A stretch of 64,000 nucleotides of DNA, from the NCBI RefSeq assembly GCF_031458115.1, contig NZ_JAVDXV010000001.1, positions 620,001 to 684,000 on the forward strand. Direction: 5' to 3'. Below, piece by piece: positions 24,695 to 35,448 of the stretch. The stretch comes from Pelomonas asaccharophilus_A (GTDB lineage Bacteria; Pseudomonadota; Gammaproteobacteria; Burkholderiales; Burkholderiaceae_C). The notes under the pieces were generated by a model that worked only from the letters and a program-made list of their open reading frames with translations, was not told the origin of the DNA and did no database searches. A program made the translations under genes and the position numbers. Each line of letters starts with the position of its first letter. Within the stretch, counting starts at the first letter, position 1.

Positions 24695-27550
24695 ATGATG
24701 CAGCAATACAGGTCGAACTCCTACCTGTTCGGTGGCAATGCCCCGTATGTGGAGGAGATGTACGAGGCCTACCTCGACAACCCGGGCTCCGTGCCCGACA
24801 ACTGGCGCGATTACTTCGACGCCCTCCAGCACGTTCCCGCCGTCGACGGCAGCGAGTCCCGTGACGTGGCCCATGCGCCGGTCATCGAGTCCTTCGCGCA
24901 GCGTGCCAAGGCCAACGCCTTCGCCAACAAGGCCTCCAGCGCCGATCTGGCCGTCGCCCGCAAGCAGGTGCACGTGCAGTCGCTGATCGCGGCGTACCGC
25001 TTCCTCGGCAACCGCTGGGCGGAGCTGGACCCCCTAAAGCGCGCCGAGCGCCCCAAGATTCCCGAACTCGACCCCGCGTTCTACGACCTGACCGAGTCCG
25101 ACATGGACATCTCGTTCAGTGCCGTGAACAGCTACTTCGGTGGCGAGACGATGACGCTGCGCCAGATCGTGCAGGCGCTGCGCGAGACCTACTGCGGCTC
25201 CATCGGCTCCGAGTTCATGCACGGCTCCGACCCGGCCGAGAAGCGCTGGTGGCAGGAGCGCCTGGAGAAGTCGCGCAGCAAGCCCGCCTTCAGCGCCGAG
25301 AAGAAGAAGGCCATCCTGGAGCGCCTGACGGCCGCCGAGGGCCTGGAGCGCTACCTGCACACCAAGTACGTCGGCCAGAAGCGTTTCTCGCTGGAAGGCG
25401 GCGAGAGCTTCATCGCCGCGATGGACGAGCTGATCAAGCGTGGCGGCGAGCGCGGCGTGCAGGAGATCGTCATCGGCATGGCCCACCGCGGCCGTCTGAA
25501 CGTGCTGGTCAACACGCTGGGCAAGATGCCGGGCGACCTGTTCGCCGAGTTCGAGCACAAGGCTGCCGAGGACCTGCCCGCCGGTGACGTGAAGTACCAC
25601 CAGGGCTTCAGCTCCGACGTGTCCACGCCTGGCGGCCCGGTCCACCTGTCGCTGGCCTTCAATCCGTCCCACCTGGAAATCGTCAACCCGGTCGTCGAAG
25701 GCAGCGTGCGCGCTCGTCAAGACCGCCGTGGCGACACCGAAGGCGTGCAGGTGCTGCCCGTTCTGGTGCACGGCGACGCGGCCTTTGGCGGTCAGGGCGT
25801 CGTGCAGGAAACGCTGGCGATGGCCCAGACCCGCGGCTACCGCACGGGCGGCACGGTGCACATCGTCATCAACAACCAGATCGGCTTCACCACCAGTGAC
25901 CCGCGCGACCTGCGCTCGACCTGGTACTGCTCCGACGTCGTCAAGATGATCGAGGCACCGGTGCTGCACGTGAACGGCGATGACCCCGAGGCGGTCGTCT
26001 ACGCCACGCAGCTGGCCATGGACTACCGCGCCGAGTTCAAGAAGGACGTGGTCCTGGACATCGTCTGCTTCCGCAAGCTGGGCCACAACGAGCAGGACAC
26101 GCCCGCGCTGACGCAGCCGCTGATGTACAAGAAGATCGGCGCCCACCCCGGCACCCGCAAGGTCTACGGCGACAAGCTGGTGGCCCAGGGCGTGCTGACG
26201 GCCGAAGGCCCTGACGAGATGGTCAAGACCTATCGCGCCGCGATGGACGAAGGCCGCCACACCGTCGACCCGGTGCTGACCAACTTCAAGAGCAAGTTCG
26301 CCACCGACTGGTCGCCCTTCCTGGGCAAGAAGTGGACGGACAGCTGCGACACCGCCATCCCCGCCACCGAGTGGAAGCGCCTGGCCGAGAAGCTGACGAC
26401 GCTGCCCAAGGACTTTGCCGCCCACAACCTGGTCGCCAAGCTCTACGGTGACCGCGCCGCGATGGGCCGTGGCGAGACCAACATCGACTGGGGCATGGGC
26501 GAGTCCATGGCCTTCGCGTCGCTGGTGGCCTCCGGCTACCCGGTGCGCCTGTCGGGCGAGGACAGCGGCCGTGGCACGTTCACGCACCGCCATGCCGTGC
26601 TGCACGACCAGAACCGCGCCAACTGGGACGCCGGCACCTACATCCCGCTGCAGAACGTCGCCGAAGGCCAGGCCCCGTTCGTCGTCATCGACTCGATCCT
26701 GTCGGAAGAGGCGGTGCTGGGCTTCGAGTACGGCTACGCCGCCGCCGAACCCAACACGCTGACCATCTGGGAAGCGCAGTTCGGCGACTTCGTCAACGGC
26801 GCGCAGGTCGTCATCGACCAGTTCATCGCCTCCGGCGAAGTGAAGTGGGGCCGCTCCAACGGCCTGACGATGATGCTGCCGCACGGCTACGAAGGCCAGG
26901 GCCCCGAGCACAGCTCGGCCCGCCTGGAGCGTTTCATGCAGCTGGCCGCGGACAACAACATGCAGATCGTGCAGCCCACGACGGCCTCGCAGATCTTCCA
27001 CGTGCTGCGTCGCCAGATGCTGCGCATGTTCCGCAAGCCGCTGGTCATCATGACTCCCAAGAGCCTGCTGCGCGCGAAGGACGCCACGTCCCCGCTGGCC
27101 GAGTTCACGAAGGGCGAGTTCAAGACCGTCATCGGCGAGCGGGACGACAGCTTCGTGGCCGACAAGGTCAAGCGCGTCATCGTCTGCTCGGGCAAGGTCT
27201 ACTACGACCTCGTCAAGGCACGTGCTGACAAGAAGGCCAATGACGTCGCCATCGTCCGCGTCGAGCAGCTCTATCCGTTCCCGCACAAGGCCTTCTCGAC
27301 CGAGCTCAAGAAGTACCCGAACGCGACCGACATCGTCTGGTGCCAGGACGAGCCGCAGAACCAGGGCGCCTGGTTCTTCGTGCAGCACTATGTGCACGAG
27401 AACATGCTCGAAGGCCAGAAGCTGGGCTATGCCGGCCGTGCCGCCAGCGCCAGCCCGGCCTGCGGTTACGCCCACCTGCACCAGGAGCAGCAGAAGGCGC
27501 TGCTGGATCAGGCGTTTGCCAAGCTCAAGGGCTTCATCCTCACCAAATAA
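24695..27550 (+). CDS. sucA: 2-oxoglutarate dehydrogenase E1 component
   Basis: Thiamine diphosphate enzyme of the TCA cycle that decarboxylates 2-oxoglutarate and loads the E2 lipoyl arm, 951 aa. The N-terminal E2-docking segment YLFGGNAPYVEEMYEAYL is present. The His-rich MAHRGRLNVLVNTLGKMP and the thiamine diphosphate region GDAAFGGQGVVQETLAM follow, with HGDA as the Mg-binding start. The C-terminal transketolase-like half includes GEDSGRGTFTHRHAVLHDQ. ATG 24695 is favoured over ATG 24698 by spacing to GAGGTGAG. It heads the sucA-sucB-lpd operon. Confidence 0.97.
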   Translation: MMQQYRSNSYLFGGNAPYVEEMYEAYLDNPGSVPDNWRDYFDALQHVPAVDGSESRDVAHAPVIESFAQRAKANAFANKASSADLAVARKQVHVQSLIAAYRFLGNRWAELDPLKRAERPKIPELDPAFYDLTESDMDISFSAVNSYFGGETMTLRQIVQALRETYCGSIGSEFMHGSDPAEKRWWQERLEKSRSKPAFSAEKKKAILERLTAAEGLERYLHTKYVGQKRFSLEGGESFIAAMDELIKRGGERGVQEIVIGMAHRGRLNVLVNTLGKMPGDLFAEFEHKAAEDLPAGDVKYHQGFSSDVSTPGGPVHLSLAFNPSHLEIVNPVVEGSVRARQDRRGDTEGVQVLPVLVHGDAAFGGQGVVQETLAMAQTRGYRTGGTVHIVINNQIGFTTSDPRDLRSTWYCSDVVKMIEAPVLHVNGDDPEAVVYATQLAMDYRAEFKKDVVLDIVCFRKLGHNEQDTPALTQPLMYKKIGAHPGTRKVYGDKLVAQGVLTAEGPDEMVKTYRAAMDEGRHTVDPVLTNFKSKFATDWSPFLGKKWTDSCDTAIPATEWKRLAEKLTTLPKDFAAHNLVAKLYGDRAAMGRGETNIDWGMGESMAFASLVASGYPVRLSGEDSGRGTFTHRHAVLHDQNRANWDAGTYIPLQNVAEGQAPFVVIDSILSEEAVLGFEYGYAAAEPNTLTIWEAQFGDFVNGAQVVIDQFIASGEVKWGRSNGLTMMLPHGYEGQGPEHSSARLERFMQLAADNNMQIVQPTTASQIFHVLRRQMLRMFRKPLVIMTPKSLLRAKDATSPLAEFTKGEFKTVIGERDDSFVADKVKRVIVCSGKVYYDLVKARADKKANDVAIVRVEQLYPFPHKAFSTELKKYPNATDIVWCQDEPQNQGAWFFVQHYVHENMLEGQKLGYAGRAASASPACGYAHLHQEQQKALLDQAFAKLKGFILTK

Positions 27551-27636
27551 GACCGTCCCGCGCAGCGTTCCACTGATGGGCGCTGCGCGCGTTCGCGCCT
27601 GTACCTCACACCCAAATACAAGACACGGAGCCCACC

Positions 27637-28878
<1,242 letters not shown>

Positions 28879-28896
28879 GCCAGGGAAGCCATCAGC

Positions 28897-30318
28897 ATGA
28901 GCACCAAGCAATTCGACGTCGTCGTCATCGGCGGCGGCCCCGGCGGCTACATCGCGGCCATCCGTTCGGCCCAGCTGGGCTTCAACGTGGCCTGCATCGA
29001 CGAGTGGAAGAACGACAAGGGCGGTCCCGCCCTGGGCGGCACCTGCACCAACGTAGGCTGCATCCCGTCCAAGGCGCTGCTGCAGTCCAGCGAGCACTAC
29101 GAGCAGCTCAACCACCACTTCGCCGACCACGGCATCACGGCCGACAACGTCAAGATCGACGTCGCCAAGATGCTGGCCCGCAAGGACCAGGTCGTGAAGC
29201 AGAACAACGACGGCATCGTCTACCTGTTCAAGAAGAACAAGGTCACGTTCTTCCATGGCCGCGGCAGCTTTGTAGCCGCCAAGGATGGCGGTTATGAGCT
29301 CAAGGCCGGCGAGGAAGTCATCTTCGCCAAGCAGGTCATCATCGCCACCGGCTCCAACGCCCGCGCGCTGCCCGGCGTGCCGTTCGACGAGGAGAACATC
29401 CTGTCCAACGACGGCGCCCTGCGCGTCGGCGCCACGCCGAAGAAGCTGGGCCTGATCGGCGCCGGCGTCATCGGCCTGGAGATGGGCTCGGTCTGGCGCC
29501 GCCTGGGTGCGGAAGTCACCGTGCTGGAAGGCCTGCCGGCCTTCCTCGGCGCGGTGGACGAGTCCGTCGCCAAGGAAGCCGCCAAGGTCTTCAAGAAGCA
29601 GGGCCTGGACATCCAGCTCGGCGTGAAGGTCGGCGAGGTCAAGTCGTCCAAGAAGGGTGTCAGCGTCGCCTACACGGACAGCAAGGGCGAAGCCAAGACG
29701 CTGGAAGTCGACAAGCTCATCGTCTCCATCGGCCGCGTGCCCAACACCATCGGCTTGGCGCCGGAAGCCGTCGGCCTGAAGCTGGACGAGCGGGGCGCCA
29801 TCGTCGTGGACGACGAGTGCAAGACCAACCTGCCGGGCGTCTGGGCCATCGGCGACGTCGTGCGCGGCCCCATGCTCGCGCACAAGGCCGAGGAAGAGGG
29901 CGTGGCCGTGGCCGAGCGCATCGCCGGCCAGCACGGGCATGTCAACTTCAACACCATCCCCTGGGTCATCTACACCAGCCCGGAGATCGCCTGGGTCGGC
30001 AAGACCGAGCAGCAGCTCAAGGCGGAAGGCGTGGCCTACAAGGCGGGCCAGTTCCCCTTCCTGGCCAACGGCCGCGCCCGCGCGCTGGGCGACACGACCG
30101 GCTTCGTCAAGTTCCTGGCCGATGCCAAGACCGACGAGATCCTGGGCGTGCACATCATCGGCCCGTTCGCGTCGGAGCTGATCTCGGAAGCCGTGGTCGC
30201 GATGGAGTTCAAGGCCTCGGCCGAGGACATCGCCCGCATCTGCCACGCCCACCCGTCGTTGTCCGAGGCGACCAAGGAAGCCGCGCTGGCCGTCGACAAG
30301 CGCACGTTGAACTTCTGA
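28897..30318 (+). CDS. lpdA: Dihydrolipoyl dehydrogenase (E3)
   Basis: FAD-dependent disulfide oxidoreductase that reoxidises the E2 dihydrolipoyl arm with NAD+, 473 aa. The FAD-binding GGGPGG is at 12-17. The redox pair is Cys50 and Cys55 in GGTCTNVGCIPSK. The NAD-binding GAGVIGLEMGSV is central. The dimerisation end has the active-site His in HAHPSLSEATKE. It starts 18 bp after sucB, in the same operon, and is followed by a terminator. Confidence 0.97.
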   Translation: MSTKQFDVVVIGGGPGGYIAAIRSAQLGFNVACIDEWKNDKGGPALGGTCTNVGCIPSKALLQSSEHYEQLNHHFADHGITADNVKIDVAKMLARKDQVVKQNNDGIVYLFKKNKVTFFHGRGSFVAAKDGGYELKAGEEVIFAKQVIIATGSNARALPGVPFDEENILSNDGALRVGATPKKLGLIGAGVIGLEMGSVWRRLGAEVTVLEGLPAFLGAVDESVAKEAAKVFKKQGLDIQLGVKVGEVKSSKKGVSVAYTDSKGEAKTLEVDKLIVSIGRVPNTIGLAPEAVGLKLDERGAIVVDDECKTNLPGVWAIGDVVRGPMLAHKAEEEGVAVAERIAGQHGHVNFNTIPWVIYTSPEIAWVGKTEQQLKAEGVAYKAGQFPFLANGRARALGDTTGFVKFLADAKTDEILGVHIIGPFASELISEAVVAMEFKASAEDIARICHAHPSLSEATKEAALAVDKRTLNF

Positions 30319-30335
30319 TCGCACGCAGCGAATCG

Positions 30336-30365
30336 AAAGGGGCGGCCGATCAGTCGCCCCTTTTT
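30336..30365 (+). terminator. Terminator after lpdA
   Basis: AAAGGGGCG (30336-30344) pairs with CGCCCC and following T bases, and ends in five T. zapE starts only 18 bp later, so the hairpin may attenuate rather than stop transcription. Confidence 0.75.
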
Positions 30366-30382
30366 CACGATGACCTCTCCGA

Positions 30383-31483
30383 ATGACGTCTGTTAGCGAG
30401 CTCTACCAGCAGACCCTCGCCGAGCGCGGCTTCACCGCCGACGAGGCGCAACTGCGCGCTATTTCAGCCTTGCAGCGCTGCCAGGACGAATGGGCCGCCT
30501 ACAAGGCCCGCCGCGGCAACGCGGTGACCAAGCTGCTGGTCAAGCCGCCCATCCCGCGCGGCGTCTACATGTACGGCGGCGTGGGGCGGGGCAAGAGCTT
30601 CCTGATGGACTGCTTCTTCCAGGCCGTGCCGCTGACGCGCAAGACGCGCCTGCATTTTCACGAGTTCATGCGCGAGGTGCACCGTGAGCTGCAGGAGTTG
30701 AAGGGCATCGCCGACCCGCTGGAGGAGTTGGGCAAGCGCATCGCGCGCAAGTTCCGGCTGATCTGCTTCGACGAGTTCCACGTCGCCGACGTGACCGACG
30801 CGATGATCCTGCACCGGCTGCTGGAATCGCTGTTCCGCAACCGCGTGTCCATCGTCACGACGTCCAACTTCCACCCCGACGAGCTGTATCCCAACGGCCT
30901 GCACCGCGACCGCATCCTGCCCGCCATCGAGCTCTTGAAGGCGCAGCTCGAGGTCATCAACGTCGATGCCGGCACCGACTACCGGCGCCGCACGCTGGAG
31001 GACATGAACCTCTACCTGACGCCGTTGAACGACGAGAACGAGGCCGCGCTGACGCAGGCCTTCGAGTCGCTGGCCGAGGCGCACGACGAAGACCGCAAGC
31101 TGATGATCGAACACCGTGCGCTCTATGCGCGCCGGCGCGCCGGTGGCGTCGTCTGGTTCGACTTCCAGACGCTGTGCGGCGGCCCGCGCTCGCAGAACGA
31201 CTACCTGGAGCTGGCCAGCCAGTTCCACACGGTCATCCTGTCCGATGTGCCCGAGATGCCGGTGCGCCTGGCCAGCGAGGCGCGCCGCTTCACGTGGCTG
31301 GTGGACGTGCTGTATGACCGCCGCGTCAAGCTCATCATCTCGGCGGCCGTGCCGGCGGAAGACCTCTACACCGAAGGCCCGCTGGCGCACGAGTTCCCGC
31401 GCACCGTGTCGCGCTTGCAGGAAATGCGGTCCGCGGAGTACCTTGCACTGGCCCGCCGCGAGGTGGACACCTCGCTGACCTGA
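30383..31483 (+). CDS. zapE: Cell division protein ZapE (AFG1-like ATPase)
   Basis: P-loop ATPase of 366 aa related to yeast Afg1. In E. coli ZapE associates with FtsZ at the constricting ring. Walker A is GGVGRGKS at residues 65-72 and Walker B is LICFDEFHV. Sensor and arginine-finger regions of the family are present (VTTSNFHPDELYPNGLHRDRILP). It follows lpdA closely in many Burkholderiales genomes. Its stop overlaps the next gene by one base (TGATG). Confidence 0.93.
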   Translation: MTSVSELYQQTLAERGFTADEAQLRAISALQRCQDEWAAYKARRGNAVTKLLVKPPIPRGVYMYGGVGRGKSFLMDCFFQAVPLTRKTRLHFHEFMREVHRELQELKGIADPLEELGKRIARKFRLICFDEFHVADVTDAMILHRLLESLFRNRVSIVTTSNFHPDELYPNGLHRDRILPAIELLKAQLEVINVDAGTDYRRRTLEDMNLYLTPLNDENEAALTQAFESLAEAHDEDRKLMIEHRALYARRRAGGVVWFDFQTLCGGPRSQNDYLELASQFHTVILSDVPEMPVRLASEARRFTWLVDVLYDRRVKLIISAAVPAEDLYTEGPLAHEFPRTVSRLQEMRSAEYLALARREVDTSLT

Positions 31484-32076
31484 TGAACCCGCTGCTGCCC
31501 CTGCTGCTCGCCACTGCCGCCTCCGCGCCGCAGGGGCTGTCGGCCACGCGCGCCGAACTGGCTGTGCAACGCGCCGCGATCGAGCAGCGCTTTGCCCGCG
31601 AGCAGCAGGCGTGCGAGGAGCGTTTTGCGGTCAGCCCCTGCATCGAGGCCTTGCGGCGCGAGCGGCAGCAGGCGCTCGCGCCGCTGGTTCGCCGGGAGCA
31701 CGAGCTGGCCGCCCAGGAGCGCCGCGCCCGCGCGGACAGCCAAGCCTCTCGCGCCCGCGAACGTGAGCTGGCGTCGGCGCAGGACGAAGGCAAGCGACGT
31801 GAGCGCCTGGTGGTGATGCCGCCGCCCGCGGCGCCGGTCGTGCCGGCGGCTCGTGCGGCCAAGGCGCGCAGCCCCGAGGCGGCGGCACGTGTGCAGGATC
31901 GCGCGGCCAGCCAGGCTGAGGTCGCGGCCGCGGAGCGGCGCGAACGTGCCCAGGAGCGTCAGCAGCGCCTGCAGAAGCGGCTGGCCGAGCGCCAGCAGCG
32001 CGAGGCCGCGCGCACCAAGCCGCTGGCGGCACCGCTGCCCCTGCCGGGCGCATCGGCAGCGTCGGGCGTGAAGTGA
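31483..32076 (+). CDS. Hypothetical secreted coiled-coil protein
   Basis: I do not recognise a named family. The protein has 197 aa. MNPLLPLLLATAASAP could be a signal peptide cut after the Ala-rich end. The rest is rich in Ala, Arg, Glu and Gln with long predicted helix and coiled coil. It has two Cys, in EQQACEERFAVSPCIE. A Pro/Ala linker divides two charged helical regions, and the C-terminus is Ala/Pro-rich. The start overlaps the zapE stop, so the two are translationally coupled. A periplasmic structural or scaffold role is a guess. Confidence 0.75.
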   Translation: MNPLLPLLLATAASAPQGLSATRAELAVQRAAIEQRFAREQQACEERFAVSPCIEALRRERQQALAPLVRREHELAAQERRARADSQASRARERELASAQDEGKRRERLVVMPPPAAPVVPAARAAKARSPEAAARVQDRAASQAEVAAAERRERAQERQQRLQKRLAERQQREAARTKPLAAPLPLPGASAASGVK

Positions 32077-32094
32077 GTTGCGCCTAGGCCGGCG

Positions 32095-32865
32095 TCAGTC
32101 GAGGTTCTCGAGCTTGACGATGGCGATGGACAGGTTGTCGCCGCCGCCCCGCGCACGCTGACGCGCCTTGCTGACCAGCAGCTCCGCCGCCTCGCGCGGC
32201 GGCAGGCTGTACAGCACGCTGCCCAGTTCCTGCGGGGTGAAGTAGTGCCACAGGCCGTCGCTGCAGCACATCAGCGTGTCGCCCACTTCCAGGCCTTCGA
32301 AGCGCTCGGACGAGGACGTCGGGTCCTGCACCGTGCCCAGGCAGGCGGTCAGCAGGTTGCTCTGCGGATGCGTGCTGGCCTCGGCCTCGGTGAGCTGGCC
32401 CTCGTCGACCAGGCGCTGCACATAGGAGTGGTCCAGCGAGCGCTTCACCAGCCGCGCGCCGCGGAACCAGTAGATGCGCGAGTCACCCGAGTGGATCCAG
32501 TAGGCGCTGCGGTCGCTGCTGACGACGAAGCTGGCGATGGTGCTGTGCGGCTCCTCCTCGGCGGAGATGGCCGTCAGCTTGATCATCAGGTGCGCCTCGG
32601 ACGTGATCTGGCCCAGCAGCTCGGCGGGGGATTCGTCCTCGGGCGAATAGCGTTCGAACAGCTGGCGGGCGGTCAGGATGACCTGGTCCGCCGCCTTGCG
32701 GCCGCCGCTCTTGCCGCCCATGCCGTCGGCCACGATGCCCATCACGCAGCCGTCGATGCGGGGGTGCGCAATGACGGCCACCTGGTCCTGCTGGTAGGCC
32801 CGGTCCCCGCGATGGGTGCCGGTGGCGGCGTTGAGTCGGAATCCGACGGCGGTGGGAGGCGGCAT
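32095..32865 (-). CDS. PP2C-family serine/threonine phosphatase
   Basis: Metal-dependent protein phosphatase of 256 aa resembling bacterial Stp1-type enzymes. Motifs for the two-metal site are readable in order: a degenerate RGDRAYQQDQ, VADGMGGKSGG, SGDSRIYWF, CCSDGLW and GGGDNLSIAIV. No membrane segment or fused regulatory domain is seen. No Ser/Thr kinase gene is adjacent, so its partner is not evident. It starts 61 bp from the divergent DUF465 gene. Confidence 0.92.
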   Translation of the reverse strand: MPPPTAVGFRLNAATGTHRGDRAYQQDQVAVIAHPRIDGCVMGIVADGMGGKSGGRKAADQVILTARQLFERYSPEDESPAELLGQITSEAHLMIKLTAISAEEEPHSTIASFVVSSDRSAYWIHSGDSRIYWFRGARLVKRSLDHSYVQRLVDEGQLTEAEASTHPQSNLLTACLGTVQDPTSSSERFEGLEVGDTLMCCSDGLWHYFTPQELGSVLYSLPPREAAELLVSKARQRARGGGDNLSIAIVKLENLD

Positions 32866-32874
32866 GCCGAAAAC

Positions 32875-32880
32875 TATACT
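32875..32880 (+). promoter_or_regulatory. Candidate -10 box of the DUF465 gene
   Basis: TATACT in the 61-bp gap between the divergent PP2C and DUF465 genes. No good -35 box is visible. Confidence 0.3.
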
Positions 32881-32926
32881 GGGCCGTTCGCTTGCCCCCG
32901 TCGCGACTGCACTTGTAACCCCCGGA

Positions 32927-33130
32927 ATGGATGAACAACTTCACTCGTTGACGCGGCGGCTCATCGAACTGCGCATGGAGCATGCCGACCTCGACGCCAT
33001 GATCGACCGGATGGCAGAACAGGCGCCGGTGGACGAGTTGGCGCTGCAGAGGCTGAAGAAGCGGCGGCTGGCGCTGCGCGACATGATTGCGCGCCTGGAA
33101 GTCACCACCGAGCCCGATGACAGAGCCTAG
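32927..33130 (+). CDS. DUF465 (YdcH/SlyX-like) small protein
   Basis: A 67-aa charged helical protein starting MDEQLHSLTRRLIELRMEHA, with LQRLKKRRLALRDMIARL, typical of the DUF465 family. I chose the ATG at 32927, because a longer frame upstream would run into the divergent gene. The function is unknown, and it is probably a short antiparallel coiled coil. The stop codon TAG ends exactly where the left arm of the 268-bp palindromic element begins. Confidence 0.85.
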   Translation: MDEQLHSLTRRLIELRMEHADLDAMIDRMAEQAPVDELALQRLKKRRLALRDMIARLEVTTEPDDRA

Positions 33131-33397
33131 GAGTGTGTTTGCGCGCCGGGCATGGCGCCCGCAAGGCAGCCCGGCGACGCAATCTAGGCGCGTGGCGCAG
33201 TGCAGGCTGACCGCCTGCACATGCTTCGCAACGACGAGTGCGTTGGCGCGCTGCCTTGCCCTTCGGGTTGCCCCGCGAAGGCAGCGTTTGCGTCGTTGCG
33301 AATCCTCGCCGGGCGGCGAGCCCGGCTCCGGTTTGCGCCTTGCAACCACTGCCTTTGCGGGGCAACGGGCGTCATGACCGGCGTGCAAACACACTCC
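33130..33397. repeat. 268-bp palindromic element with 32-bp terminal inverted repeats
   Basis: The left arm 33130-33161 and the right arm 33366-33397 are inverted repeats matching at 29 of 32 positions (GGAGTGTGTTTGC outermost). Inner hairpins include GTGCAGGC/GCCTGCAC (33200-33220), a TTCGCAACGACG/CGTCGTTGCGAA pair (about 33225-33302) and a GCTGCCTT/AAGGCAGC pair within it. There is no transposase frame and no clear target-site duplication. It occupies the whole DUF465-dinG gap and runs into dinG. Confidence 0.8.
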
Positions 33398-35434
33398 ATC
33401 GACGATTGGCTCGACGCCCTCGATCAGGCCACGCCTCCCGCCCCGCCTGCTGCCGACGAGCTGGCCCAGGCCGTCGAGGCAGCCTTCGACGCCGGCGGCC
33501 CACTGGCGCGGCTGGATCGCGGCTACAAGCCGCGCGAGCCGCAGCTGCAGATGAGCCGCGCCGTCGCCCGCGCGCTGAGCCGGCGCCAGGCGCTGGTGGT
33601 GGAGGCCGGCACCGGCGTCGGCAAGACCTTCGCGTATCTGGTGCCCACGCTGTTGTCCGGCAGCCGCGCGCTGATCAGCACCGCCACCAAGAGCCTGCAG
33701 GACCAGCTGTTCCTGCGCGACCTGCCGCGGCTGGCCGAGGCGCTGCGGACGCCGCTGCGGCTGGCGCTGCTGAAGGGGCGCGGCAGCTACCTGTGCCTGC
33801 ACCGCATGAAGGAGGCGCGCGTGTCCGGCGAGTTCCCGGACCGGCGCACGGCGCTGTCGCTGGCGCGCATCGAGCGCTGGGCGCAGATCACGAAGAGCGG
33901 CGACTTCGCCGAGATCGACGGCATGGACGAGCGCTCGCCCATCATCCCCATCGTCAGCTCCAGCCGCGAGAACTGCCTGGGCCAGGAGTGCCCCGACTGG
34001 AAGGCATGCCACGTCGTCAAGGCGCGGCGCGAGGCGATGGAGGCCGATGTGGTGGTGGTCAACCACCACCTGTTCTTCGCTGACCTGACGCTGCGTGACA
34101 CCGGCGTGGCCGAACTGCTGCCCAGCGTCGAGATCGCCATCTTCGACGAGGCCCACCAACTGGCCGAGGCCGGTGTGCAGTTCCTCGGCACCGTGCTGGG
34201 CACGTCGCAGCTGATCGACTTCGCGCGCGACACGCTGGCCCAGGGGCTGGCCCATGCGCGCGGCGTGCACGACTGGCAGGCGCTGCAGGCCGGCGTCGAG
34301 AAGGCCGCGCGCGAGCTACGGCTGGCCGCGGCGGGCGCGCTGGCCACGGCGGGGCGCGAGCTGCGCGGCACGCTGAAGCTGGGCTGGAAGGAGCGCGCCA
34401 CCCAGCCGGCGTTTGCGACGGCACTGGCCGGGGTGGAGACGGCCTGCGCCGCCGCGCTGGAGGCCTTGACCGCCGTGCGCGACGCGGCGCCCGACTTCGC
34501 CCGGCTGTGCGAGCGTGCGCAGCAGCTGCGCGACCTCGCCAAGGTCTTCGCCGCAGACCCCGATCCGGGCGACGTGCGCTGGATAGACCTCAGCCCGCAC
34601 GGCGCGCGGCTGGTGGAGTCGCCGCTGGACATCCGCGACGCGATGCAGCAGCAGCTGGAAGGACCGCCCAAGGCCTGGGTGTTCACGTCCGCCACGCTGG
34701 GCGACGACGAGGGCCTGACCTGGTTCACCGAACCCGCCGGCCTGACGGAGGCCGAGATCCTGCGCGTCGGCAGCCCGTTCGACTACCCGGCCCATGCGCG
34801 GCTGTACGTGCCGCGCGGCATGCCCAAGCCCTCCGAGTCCACCCACCCGCCCAGCGTCGCGCTGCTGGCATCGCGGCTGGCGCGCGCCTTGGGCGGCCGC
34901 ACCTTCGTGCTGACGACGACGCTGCGCAACCTGCAGACCGTGGGCGATGCGCTGCGCGAGCGCTTCGAGGAAAGCGGCGACGACATCGCCGTGCTGCAAC
35001 AGGGCGCGCTGCCCAAACGTGCGCTGCTGCAGCGCTTCATCGACAACCCGCGCTCGGTGCTGCTCGGTTCGGCCAGCTTCTGGGAAGGCATCGACGTGCC
35101 CGGCGATGCTCTGCAATGCGTCGTCATCGACAAGCTGCCGTTCCCGCCGCCCAACGACCCGCTCGTCGAGGCTCGCGTGAAGCGGCTGGAGGCCGAGGGG
35201 CGCAACGCGTTCGCCGAGTATTTCGTCGCCGAGGCCGCCATCGCGCTGAAGCAGGGCGCCGGGCGGCTCATCCGCACCGAGACCGACCGCGGCCTGCTGG
35301 TGGTGTGCGACCCGCGCATGGCCGGCATGAACTATGGCCGCCGGCTGCGCGCCGCGCTGCCGCCGATGACGCCGGTGGCCAACGAAGCCGAGGCGTTGGA
35401 GTGGTTGCAGCTGCTGAATTCGGGTCGAGCTTAG
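33374..35434 (+). CDS. dinG: DinG-family ATP-dependent DNA helicase
   Basis: Superfamily 2, XPD-like 5'-3' helicase, 686 aa, involved in repair or resolution of R-loops and G-quadruplexes in related enzymes. Walker A has Lys84 in EAGTGVGKTF. The DEAH box is at 258-261. The Fe-S cluster cysteines Cys141, Cys201, Cys206 and Cys212 are all present. Helicase domain 2 ends with QGAGRLIRTETDRG. It could equally be called YoaA-like. The ATG at 33374 and the alternative GTG at 33383 both lie inside the right arm of the palindromic element, so the first eight residues are element-encoded. Confidence 0.88.
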   Translation: MTGVQTHSIDDWLDALDQATPPAPPAADELAQAVEAAFDAGGPLARLDRGYKPREPQLQMSRAVARALSRRQALVVEAGTGVGKTFAYLVPTLLSGSRALISTATKSLQDQLFLRDLPRLAEALRTPLRLALLKGRGSYLCLHRMKEARVSGEFPDRRTALSLARIERWAQITKSGDFAEIDGMDERSPIIPIVSSSRENCLGQECPDWKACHVVKARREAMEADVVVVNHHLFFADLTLRDTGVAELLPSVEIAIFDEAHQLAEAGVQFLGTVLGTSQLIDFARDTLAQGLAHARGVHDWQALQAGVEKAARELRLAAAGALATAGRELRGTLKLGWKERATQPAFATALAGVETACAAALEALTAVRDAAPDFARLCERAQQLRDLAKVFAADPDPGDVRWIDLSPHGARLVESPLDIRDAMQQQLEGPPKAWVFTSATLGDDEGLTWFTEPAGLTEAEILRVGSPFDYPAHARLYVPRGMPKPSESTHPPSVALLASRLARALGGRTFVLTTTLRNLQTVGDALRERFEESGDDIAVLQQGALPKRALLQRFIDNPRSVLLGSASFWEGIDVPGDALQCVVIDKLPFPPPNDPLVEARVKRLEAEGRNAFAEYFVAEAAIALKQGAGRLIRTETDRGLLVVCDPRMAGMNYGRRLRAALPPMTPVANEAEALEWLQLLNSGRA

Positions 35435-35448
35435 CGACCTGCCTTCAC

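Noticed and set aside
33200..33373. Longer dinG N-terminus reading through the palindromic element
   Set aside because: The extra residues are translations of inverted repeats and show no helicase-like sequence.
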